From positions 8,798,001 to 8,862,000 of the forward strand of contig NZ_CP114036.1 of NCBI RefSeq assembly GCF_026898115.1: a stretch of DNA of 64,000 nucleotides, read 5' to 3'. The DNA comes from Streptomyces sp. S465 (GTDB lineage: Bacteria > Actinomycetota > Actinomycetes > Streptomycetales > Streptomycetaceae). Shown here one piece after another: positions 57,500-64,000 of this stretch. A program made the translations under genes and the position numbers. Each line of letters begins with the position of its first letter. Within the stretch, counting starts at the first letter, position 1. The notes beneath the pieces are model-generated. The model searched no databases. It was not told the origin of the DNA and saw only the letters and a list, made by a program, of their open reading frames with translations.

Positions 57500-60400
57500 T
57501 CAGCCGGCCGCGTAGACGTCCTCGACGTAGCGGCCCTCGGCCACCAGCGAGTCGAGCCACTCGGCGGCGGCCGCGGCGTCCGCACCGGGAGTGTGCTGGA
57601 CGTAGATGGCCCGGAAGGCGTCGCGCACGCCCGGGGCCATCCGGCTGCCGTCACCGCACACATAGACCTTGGCGCCGGCCCCGAGCAGCTCCCAGACCTC
57701 GTCGGCCTCGGCGGCGATCCGGTGCTGGACGAACCTCTGGCCGTCGACCGGGGCGTGGCTGAACGCCGGGCGCATCCGGACCGCGCCGGCCAGCTCGGCG
57801 GTGCGCAGCTCATCGGCGTGCAGATAGTCGGCGTCCGGGGCGTCGCAGCCGAAGTAGCAGAGCGCCGGGGCGAGCTTGGTGTCGTTCACCGCGAGGGCGA
57901 GCCGGTCGGCGACGGTACCCCGGAAGGGAGCCAGGCCGGTGCCGGCCGAAACCATGATCAGCGGGGTCTCGGCATCATGGCTGATCCGGAAGGCCTCGCG
58001 GCACGGCTGTATCCGGGCGTACACGGTGTCGCCGGGGCGGACGGTGTGCAGATAGCCCGAACCCGTGCCGCGGAAGTCGCCCCGGCCCGAGCGCGCGGGC
58101 GCCTGGAGCAGGGAGATCATCAGATCGACATGGTGCGGGTCGTTCGCCGGTGAGGACGAGACCGAGTAGTGGCGCGGCCGGATCGGGGGCAGCAGTTCCA
58201 GCAGTACCGGCCAGGACAGGAACTCGCCCAGCGCGGGGTTGTCCTCGATCACGTCGAGCAGGGTGCGGTGGTCCGCGGCGAGCGCCTCGGCGTCCTCGGC
58301 CAGGGCCCGCAGCGCTGTCCGCTCGGGCGGGCAGGGGTTGAGCTCGGCGAGGACGGCCAGTTGCTCGGCGGTCGGGCGGTCCTGGAGCTCGACGTACCGG
58401 GTGAACAGCTCGCGCACGGTCACCGGCCGGTCGACCGCGATGCCGTCGCGGCGCGGGCGGCTCGCGGAGATGTTGAGGACGGTGTCCAGGTCGGCGCGCA
58501 GGATCCGGGCGGCGCGTGTCACCAGGGCGGGGTCGTTCGCCGGGAGCACGGTGAAGTGGTCCGCCGTGCGGTACGTCATGCCCTCGGGCAGGGCCAGGCG
58601 GACGAGGCGCTTGGCGCGCGGGTGGTCCGGACGGGTGAGGCCGCCGGTCTCGGTGACGGTCATCGGCGTCATGCCGTGGCGCTCGGCCAGTGCGTCCAGG
58701 GGACCGCCGGTGACCTCGGTGACCGTGTACGCCGGGGTGTCCGGCACCGCCTCGGGAGCGGCGCCGACCGTGCCGGGGTCGCCGTACCGCTCCAGGACAC
58801 GGGTGCGCAGCGTGGCGGTGAACGCCTTGACCGCGCCGCTCAGGTCCCCGGAGGCGTCGCCCTCGGCGCGCTCCAGCAGCCGGGTTCCGCCGAGAGCGGC
58901 GAGCCGGTCGTCGATGAGGGTGGGGATGTGCTGGTAGGTGGCGGACCAGTTGCGGTCGCCGACGCCGAGGACGGCGTAGGTGACGCCGTCGGCGGCGCCG
59001 GGTTCGGCGGTCCTCAGCCACTGGACGAAGGCGGCCGCGTCGTCGGTGGCCTGGCCGTTGTACGAGGCGGCGGTGATCACCACCGGGCGGTCGGTGGGCA
59101 GGGCTCCGGCGTGGGCGTCGAGCGGGGCGACGGCGGTCTCGCAGCCGAGCGCGGCGGCGGTGTCCGCGAGCTGCGCGGCGAAGCCGCGGCAGGTGCCGTA
59201 GTTGGAGCCGTGCAGCAGGAGCATTCCGGTGCCCTGGTGCACTCGGGTGGGCAGGCCGCTGTCGTCGGCCGACGCCTCCTCATCGGGCGCCGCGGCGCCG
59301 ACGGGCAGGGCGGCGCGGTTCGCCTCCCGGTCGGCCGCGGTGCGCGGGGCGAGTGTGAGGGTGAACCCCTCGGGCTTGATGGTGAGCGTCTGCTTGAGGT
59401 GCAGCCGGTAGTCGGCGTGGTCCAGCAGCCGGTAGCGGTGGACCAGCATGCCCAGCAGCATGGTGGCCTCGTGCAGGGCGAACTGCCGCCCGATGCAGGC
59501 CCGTTCACCGGTGCCGAACGGCTTGAAGGCGTGCGGGGACCGCGCCGCCTCCGCCTCGGGGGCGAACCGGGAGGGGTCGAACAGCTCGGGGTTGTCGCCC
59601 CAGACCGGGTCCCGGTGCAGCATCGGGGTCAGCACCGCCGCCCACTGTCCGGCCCGCATCGGGATGCCGCCCAGCGTGGTGTCGTGGCGGGCCTGGCGGG
59701 TGAACCCCACGGCCGGCGGGAACAGCCGCAGCGTCTCGTTGAGCACCTGGTGGGTGTAGTGCAGGCGGCCGATGTCCTCGAAGGTCGGCTCGGGGTCGGG
59801 GTCGTCGCCCCACAGTTCGTCCACCTCGCGCTGCACCAGCCGGAGCGCGGCCGGGTGCTTCACCAGGTTGTACAGGGCGAAGGACAGGGTGCCGGAGGTG
59901 GTCTCGTGCCCGGCGATCAGGAAGGTGATGACCTGGTCGCGGATGTTCGCCAGGTCCAGGGTGGTCCCGTCGGAGGGGTGGGTGGCGCCCAGCATCAGCC
60001 CCAGCAGGTCCTCGTGCTCGGGGGGCTGCGCCCCCGGCGCGGTACGCGCCGCGATGACCTCGTCGACCACCTCGGCCAGGAAGCCGGCATCGGCGCGGAA
60101 CGCCGCGTCGGTCTCCGTGTAGTCCACGCCCGGGGTACGGCTCTGCCGGGTCATCGCCCAGTACAGGCAGCGCACCAGGGAGTCGACGAAGGGGTGCGGT
60201 TCGGTGCGGCTGAACGAGCCGAAGTCGAACCCGAAGCCGGCCAGACCGATGGTGTCCAGGGTCATCCGTGTCATGTCGTCGGGCACGTCGACCGGGGCGC
60301 CGGCGGCGGAGCGGCGGTCCCATGAGTCGATCAGACGGCGGGCGACACGCAGCATCACCGGGTGATAGGTGCGCATCGAGCCGAGGGCGAAGGCGGGCAT

Positions 60401-60721
60401 CAGGATGTCGTGCGCCTTGGCCCAGTTGGGCTCGTCGCTGTACGCGGTGAACAGGCCGTCGTGGGCGAACTCGCGGACGTTCTCCAGGGACGGCCCGATG
60501 GACTTGGTGAAGCGCTTCTCGTCGGAGAGCTCGGTGACCAGATCCAGGCTGCTGATGAAGAGACTGTCCTGGCCCTGCCGACGCTGGACGAAGGCCGGGC
60601 CGTGCTGCCGGGCCAGTTCCATGGTCTGGAGGACGGGGGTGTCCGTCGGAGCGTCGGAGACGTCGATGACGGGGATCTCGCCGTGGCTCTCGGACGGCGG
60701 GGGGAGAAGCGACGCGGGCAT
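57500..60721 (-). CDS. Self-sufficient cytochrome P450-reductase fusion (CYP102/BM3 type)
   Basis: 1073 aa from ATG 60721; ATG 60763 would add 14 residues. The heme domain has I-helix AGHETTS (270-276), E329-x-x-R332 and the heme-ligand C409 in FGTGERACIG. A linker leads to the FMN domain (LLLHGSNYGTCRGFA; VTYAVLGVGDRNW) and then the FAD/NADPH domain (RHYSVSSSP; GTGLAPFRG). This is the domain order of Bacillus BM3, which hydroxylates fatty acids; family length is about 1050. The NADPH-binding end is intact. A PAS-LuxR regulator lies divergent, so induction by a lipophilic or redox signal is plausible. Confidence 0.93.
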   Translation of the reverse strand: MPASLLPPPSESHGEIPVIDVSDAPTDTPVLQTMELARQHGPAFVQRRQGQDSLFISSLDLVTELSDEKRFTKSIGPSLENVREFAHDGLFTAYSDEPNWAKAHDILMPAFALGSMRTYHPVMLRVARRLIDSWDRRSAAGAPVDVPDDMTRMTLDTIGLAGFGFDFGSFSRTEPHPFVDSLVRCLYWAMTRQSRTPGVDYTETDAAFRADAGFLAEVVDEVIAARTAPGAQPPEHEDLLGLMLGATHPSDGTTLDLANIRDQVITFLIAGHETTSGTLSFALYNLVKHPAALRLVQREVDELWGDDPDPEPTFEDIGRLHYTHQVLNETLRLFPPAVGFTRQARHDTTLGGIPMRAGQWAAVLTPMLHRDPVWGDNPELFDPSRFAPEAEAARSPHAFKPFGTGERACIGRQFALHEATMLLGMLVHRYRLLDHADYRLHLKQTLTIKPEGFTLTLAPRTAADREANRAALPVGAAAPDEEASADDSGLPTRVHQGTGMLLLHGSNYGTCRGFAAQLADTAAALGCETAVAPLDAHAGALPTDRPVVITAASYNGQATDDAAAFVQWLRTAEPGAADGVTYAVLGVGDRNWSATYQHIPTLIDDRLAALGGTRLLERAEGDASGDLSGAVKAFTATLRTRVLERYGDPGTVGAAPEAVPDTPAYTVTEVTGGPLDALAERHGMTPMTVTETGGLTRPDHPRAKRLVRLALPEGMTYRTADHFTVLPANDPALVTRAARILRADLDTVLNISASRPRRDGIAVDRPVTVRELFTRYVELQDRPTAEQLAVLAELNPCPPERTALRALAEDAEALAADHRTLLDVIEDNPALGEFLSWPVLLELLPPIRPRHYSVSSSPANDPHHVDLMISLLQAPARSGRGDFRGTGSGYLHTVRPGDTVYARIQPCREAFRISHDAETPLIMVSAGTGLAPFRGTVADRLALAVNDTKLAPALCYFGCDAPDADYLHADELRTAELAGAVRMRPAFSHAPVDGQRFVQHRIAAEADEVWELLGAGAKVYVCGDGSRMAPGVRDAFRAIYVQHTPGADAAAAAEWLDSLVAEGRYVEDVYAAG

Positions 60722-60839
60722 GCAGGCTAACCGCTTTCTGTGAATCGTGTTTCCTATGTGCATCGTGAGACACCGGAACCGGCCGAGACGACGATCTCGG
60801 CGGCCTCCTCAACCCTCCCGCCACGCGAGCACAAGCGCT

Positions 60840-60870
60840 CCACACGGTGCTACATGATTGTGTAGTGAAC
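60840..60870. promoter_or_regulatory. Palindrome upstream of P450 and PAS-LuxR genes
   Basis: CTACA-TGATTG-TGTAG (60850-60865), a perfect inverted repeat in the only A/T-rich part of the intergenic region. Candidate operator; it is 57 bases before the PAS-LuxR start and 128 before the P450 start. Confidence 0.45.
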
Positions 60871-60922
60871 CGACCTGTGTCGGCCTTGCGACAGCACCCC
60901 CGATGCGCTACGAGGAGACCGT

Positions 60923-61639
60923 ATGGCGGAGGACCACGGCATGGACCTGGGAGCGAGCGGACCGCCGAGCGACTCCCCGGCGGCGGAAGCCTGGCGCCGG
61001 CAGGCGATCACCTGGCGCAACCGGGTCATGCTGCTGCTCGACCGGCTGCCGCTGCCGGTCGCCCTCTGCGACGCGGAGGGCGTCATCCTGCTGGCGAACC
61101 CGGCGATGGCCGCCGAGTGGGGCATGCTGTCGGGGCAGATGCGCGGACGCAACGCCCTGGACTTCTTCCACCCACGCCGGACGACCCGGCTCCATCCGAT
61201 CGGGGAAGCCGTCCGGCTGCGCCGCAGGTCCCGCTATCCGGTCGAAGTGACCTGGTCCACCGCGGCCGGCACCGAGCGGTACGGCGAGATGGACGTCGAC
61301 CCGGTCAGTGACACCCCGGATGCCCCACCGGCCCTGCTGTTGCTGCTCCGGGTGCTGGGCGAACGGGCGCGGACCCCCGCTGACAGCGTGGCCGAGGACC
61401 CGCGGGCGAGCGAGGTCGAGGCGCGGATCCTCGCCCTGGCGGCGGGCGGTGTCACGACCGCGCGGGTGGCCAAGACGGTCGGCCTGACCGTGGACGGGGT
61501 CAACTACCACCTGGCGCGGCTGTCCCAGCGCTGGGGTGTGCGGGGCAAGGCGGCGCTGGTGGCCCGCGCCTATGTACTGGGCGTGCTCGATGCCGAGGCA
61601 TGGCCACCGGCCGTCGCACACCGATCAGGACCGAACTGA
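60923..61639 (+). CDS. PAS-domain LuxR-type regulator
   Basis: 238 aa, ATG start with GAGGAGA upstream. A PAS fold at about 30-130 (LLLDRLPLPVALCDAEGVILLANPAMAAEWG ... GRNALDFFHP) and a LuxR-like HTH at the C-terminus (ILALAAGGVTTARVAKTVGLTVDGVNYHLARLSQRWGVRGKAALVARAYVLG). There is no kinase or receiver domain, so it resembles the single-component PAS-LuxR regulators of polyene clusters. Divergent from the P450 gene and likely its regulator. Ligand unknown. Confidence 0.88.
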   Translation: MAEDHGMDLGASGPPSDSPAAEAWRRQAITWRNRVMLLLDRLPLPVALCDAEGVILLANPAMAAEWGMLSGQMRGRNALDFFHPRRTTRLHPIGEAVRLRRRSRYPVEVTWSTAAGTERYGEMDVDPVSDTPDAPPALLLLLRVLGERARTPADSVAEDPRASEVEARILALAAGGVTTARVAKTVGLTVDGVNYHLARLSQRWGVRGKAALVARAYVLGVLDAEAWPPAVAHRSGPN

Positions 61640-61673
61640 AGCGGTCAGGTAACGAGGGCCCGATCACACCGAT

Positions 61674-61689
61674 CACATCCGATCATGTG
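61674..61689. promoter_or_regulatory. CACAT/ATGTG inverted repeat before the hybrid regulator
   Basis: CACAT-CCGATC-ATGTG (61674-61689), flanked by further CGATCACA and GATCAG copies (61661-61695). It lies 75 bases before ATG 61764. Confidence 0.5.
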
Positions 61690-61763
61690 CGATCAGAAGA
61701 GATAGGGTGAGCTGACTGCCGTGCCTCACAAAGGGGCGTCGGGTTCGGAAGGGGCGGGACGCG

Positions 61764-62879
61764 ATGCCTTTGGCGGCCGAACGCCAGGAGAGGATTCTCG
61801 CCGCGGTCCGCAAGCACGGCATGGTGCGGCTGTCGGACCTGGTGACCCAGCTGGGCGTCACGGCGGTCACCGTGCGCAGGGACGTGACGCTGCTGGCCGA
61901 CCGGGGTCTGGTGCGGCGGGTGCACGGGGGTATCGCGCTGCCGCACCGGGCCCAGACCCAGCCGGCGCGGGAGGGCGTGCCCGGGGCCTACGGTCCGATG
62001 GCGACGCGCGCCCTGGTGGGCATGGTGGTGCCCTCGGTGGAGTACTACTGGCCCCCGGTCATCCAGGGGGCCCACGCCGCCGTGGCCGCGGCCGAGGGCC
62101 GGCTCGTCATGCGCGCCTCGCGCTGGGACGACCCGGCCGAGGACCGGCGGCAGATCAACGCCCTCCTGGAGCGGGGAGCGCAGGCGCTGCTCATCGCCCC
62201 GACCACGACCGGCGACACGGCCACGGACCTGCTGCGCTGGATCGGATCGCTCACCGTGCCGGTGATCCTCGTCGAGCGCCGGCCCCCTCAGGAGCTCCTC
62301 ACCCTCGCACTGGACGCCGCCATGACCGCCCACGCGCTCGGCGCCGGCCTGGCGGTGCGCCATTTCGTCACCCTGGGGCACAGCCGCATCGCGCTGATCA
62401 CCACCCGTCAGAGCCCCACGAGCACGGCGCTGCGCACCGGCTGGCACGACGCGGTGGACACGCTGGGGCTTCCCTCGCACGAGGACCTCGACATCGAGGT
62501 GCCGTCCTACGGGGCGCCGGGATGGGCGAAGGCGTACACCGGTGTGCTCAAGCGCAGCCGCGACCTCGGGGTACGGGCGTTGCTGGTGCACTCGGACCGC
62601 GAGGCCATCGGCCTGATCGAGCGGGCCCGCGACCTGGGCATCAGCGTGCCGGGCGATCTGGCCATCGTGACCTACGACGACGAGATCGGGGCGGCCTCCG
62701 ATCCGCCGCTGACCGCCGTGCGCCCCCAGAAGCACCGTCTCGGCAGGATCGCCGCCGAACTCGCGCTGGCCAAGCTCGCCGATGTCGGTGAGGAGTGGCC
62801 CGTCCACCGCGTCGAGCTGTGGCCGACCGTGGTGGTGCGGGAGTCCTGCGGCACCGTGCCGAGGCCGGAGGCGCCGTAG
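61764..62879 (+). CDS. Hybrid regulator: DeoR-type HTH fused to LacI-type sensor
   Basis: 371 aa. The N-terminus is a DeoR HTH (RQERILAAVRKHGMVRLSDLVTQLGVTAVTVRRDVTLLADRGLVRRVHGGIALP, about 7-60). The remainder is a LacI/RbsB-like periplasmic-binding fold (ALVGMVVPSVEYYWPPVIQGAH ... HSRIALITTRQSPTSTALRTGW ... VPGDLAIVTYDDEIG). So the DNA-binding type differs from the sensor type. The downstream sugar-binding lipoprotein has a GATCGAT palindrome in its promoter. It likely represses that importer. Confidence 0.92.
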   Translation: MPLAAERQERILAAVRKHGMVRLSDLVTQLGVTAVTVRRDVTLLADRGLVRRVHGGIALPHRAQTQPAREGVPGAYGPMATRALVGMVVPSVEYYWPPVIQGAHAAVAAAEGRLVMRASRWDDPAEDRRQINALLERGAQALLIAPTTTGDTATDLLRWIGSLTVPVILVERRPPQELLTLALDAAMTAHALGAGLAVRHFVTLGHSRIALITTRQSPTSTALRTGWHDAVDTLGLPSHEDLDIEVPSYGAPGWAKAYTGVLKRSRDLGVRALLVHSDREAIGLIERARDLGISVPGDLAIVTYDDEIGAASDPPLTAVRPQKHRLGRIAAELALAKLADVGEEWPVHRVELWPTVVVRESCGTVPRPEAP

Positions 62880-62950
62880 CGCCGACCGGAAGACGGCTTC
62901 TGACCAGGCATTTCAGTGTTTCCCTGCGCCTTGGTGCGCCTCGTCGGCCG

Positions 62951-62978
62951 TATCGATCCTGATCGATTTTGATCGATA
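62951..62978 (+). promoter_or_regulatory. TATCGATC...GATCGATA operator before the sugar-binding gene
   Basis: TATCGATC (62951-62958) and GATCGATA (62971-62978) form a perfect 8-bp inverted repeat; a third TGATCGAT lies between them. About 72 bases before the sugar-binding lipoprotein ATG 63050. It shares the GATC core with the repeats before the hybrid regulator. Confidence 0.75.
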
Positions 62979-63049
62979 TAGTTCCGGCTCGTTGACCCGG
63001 AACTGTGCGGGGCGCTGAAGTGACCGGGTCACTCGCACAGGAGAGAGCA

Positions 63050-64000
63050 ATGATGCTTTCAACCAACACCGCCGGCGCGGAGGCGGAATCCGCGCCCTCG
63101 CCCCCGCCGTCGTCGTGCTCGCGGCGCACCGTGCTGCGCGCGTCAGCGGGCCTGGGGGCCGCGGCCGCGACCGCGGGGACGCTGTCCGGCTGCTCCTCGT
63201 CCTCGTCGAAAGCCACCAAGGTCACGGTGTGGTCCTGGCTCACCGGCATGGACAAGTACGTCGCGGCGTTCAACAAGAAGTACACGGACATCCACGTCGA
63301 GCTGAGCGTGATCGCCGCCGGGCTCTCGGGCGGCTACGCCCAGCAGACCAACGCCATCCGCGCGCACAACGCCCCGGACATCCTGCACGTCGAGTACCAG
63401 GGCCTGCCGCAGATCCTGACCAGCGGCGGCCTGCGGGAGCTCACCGACGACCTGGCGGACCTCGCGGGCGGTTACTCGGACGCCGCCTGGCAGGGCGTAC
63501 GGCCCGACGGGCGCACCTGGGCGGTGCCCATGGACATCGCGCCGATGGTCTTCTACTACCGCAAGGACCTGTTCGACCGGCACGCCATCGAACTGCCCCG
63601 CACCTGGGACGACTTCCGGCTCGCCGCGCGAGCGGTGCGCAAGGCCCGAGCCGACGCCCGGATCACCACCTTCCCGCTGAACGACGGATCGTTCTTCGCC
63701 GGCATGTGCTGGCAGGGCGGCGACCCCTGGTGGCAGGTGGAGGGTGACAGCTGGGCGGTGGACGTGGCCGGTGAGGGCACGCGCCGCACGGCCGAGTACT
63801 GGCAGGAGATGATCTCCTCCGGCCTCGTCAAGCCCGACCCCACCGGCAGCCAGGAGTGGATCTCGGCCATGCACACCGGGCGGCTGTGGGGGCTGCTGGG
63901 CGCGTCGTGGAGCGTGGGCTCGCTCAACAAGTCCATCCCCGACGACAAGGGACGCTGGGCCGTCGCCACCATGCCCACCTGGGACGGCGAGCCCGCCAAC
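63050..64000 (+). CDS. Sugar ABC transporter substrate-binding lipoprotein (right end cut by window)
   Basis: At least 317 aa and open at the right edge; start ATG 63050 has GGAGAGAG upstream (ATG 63053 is adjacent). The N-terminus has a twin-Arg-like CSRRTVLRASAGLG signal and lipobox LSGC (Cys about residue 50). The mature chain is a family 1 binding protein (VTVWSWLTGMDKYVAAFNKKYTDIHVEL ... NAPDILHVEYQGLPQIL ... WAVPMDIAPMVFYYRKDLFDRHAI). Likely binds an oligosaccharide or disaccharide for an ABC importer whose permeases should lie to the right. The adjacent hybrid regulator and GATCGAT operator support inducible control. Confidence 0.9.
   Translation, partial: MMLSTNTAGAEAESAPSPPPSSCSRRTVLRASAGLGAAAATAGTLSGCSSSSSKATKVTVWSWLTGMDKYVAAFNKKYTDIHVELSVIAAGLSGGYAQQTNAIRAHNAPDILHVEYQGLPQILTSGGLRELTDDLADLAGGYSDAAWQGVRPDGRTWAVPMDIAPMVFYYRKDLFDRHAIELPRTWDDFRLAARAVRKARADARITTFPLNDGSFFAGMCWQGGDPWWQVEGDSWAVDVAGEGTRRTAEYWQEMISSGLVKPDPTGSQEWISAMHTGRLWGLLGASWSVGSLNKSIPDDKGRWAVATMPTWDGEPAN

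Noticed and set aside
57500..64000. A secondary-metabolite gene cluster suggested by the P450 and PAS-LuxR genes
   Set aside because: No polyketide, peptide or terpene synthase or tailoring set is in the window; the P450 is of the BM3 fatty-acid type.

Overview
The window is about 72% G+C with strongly GC-biased third codon positions, GTG and TTG starts, many four-base ATGA/GTGA gene overlaps and very many paired regulators. It reads as an accessory or arm-proximal stretch of a Streptomyces (or close relative) chromosome. I saw no rRNA, tRNA, CRISPR array, insertion sequence or phage gene. About 57 intact genes, one gene cut by the right edge and three decayed gene fragments are called.

Left part (0.4-15.5 kb): an OmpR-type two-component system, a D-alanyl-D-alanine carboxypeptidase and a VanJ-like membrane phosphatase lie on the minus strand and look like a cell-envelope stress or glycopeptide-sensing locus. 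Then come self-contained regulator/enzyme or regulator/exporter pairs (TetX-like FAD monooxygenase/TetR, LysR, SDR/TetR, NAD-epimerase with a well-formed operator-bearing promoter, MFS exporter/TetR) and a three-gene polar amino-acid ABC importer.

15.6-23.5 kb: a carbohydrate catabolic locus. A CsbX/RbtT-type polyol permease and a DeoR regulator face a five-gene operon (HAD phosphatase, D-2-hydroxyacid dehydrogenase, FGGY kinase, fused DhaK-DhaL kinase, RpiB-type isomerase) whose last four genes are translationally coupled and which ends in an 18-bp-stem terminator. A tetritol or tetrulose (erythrulose-type) substrate is the best guess. A secreted GH16 beta-glucanase and a LysR/FdhF-YdeP oxidoreductase pair follow.

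28.9-36.7 kb: a co-oriented cluster of FCD regulator, PuuE-type allantoinase/deacetylase, a complete ECF importer (S, T, A, A), an NAD-dependent sugar epimerase and a cytoplasmic BNR/sialidase-fold protein. This is the best candidate for an undescribed uptake and catabolic system. 37.4-44.6 kb: a second candidate, with a divergent amidohydrolase and RpiR regulator followed by a coupled operon of beta-hydroxyacid dehydrogenase, aldehyde dehydrogenase, M20 amidohydrolase and a DUF3100 membrane protein.

44.7-64 kb: two MDR-type reductases, AraC, an HSL-type esterase, a PucR-type regulator, LysR, a NarL-type two-component system with a small CcdC-like membrane protein, two metallo-beta-lactamase-fold hydrolases each facing its own MarR or LysR regulator, a self-sufficient CYP102-type P450 next to a PAS-LuxR regulator, and a DeoR-HTH/LacI-sensor hybrid regulator upstream of a sugar-binding lipoprotein that runs off the window. 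Three short remnants (SDR, MBL-fold, SDR) show internal deletions or frameshifts next to intact genes, so the region is being actively trimmed.
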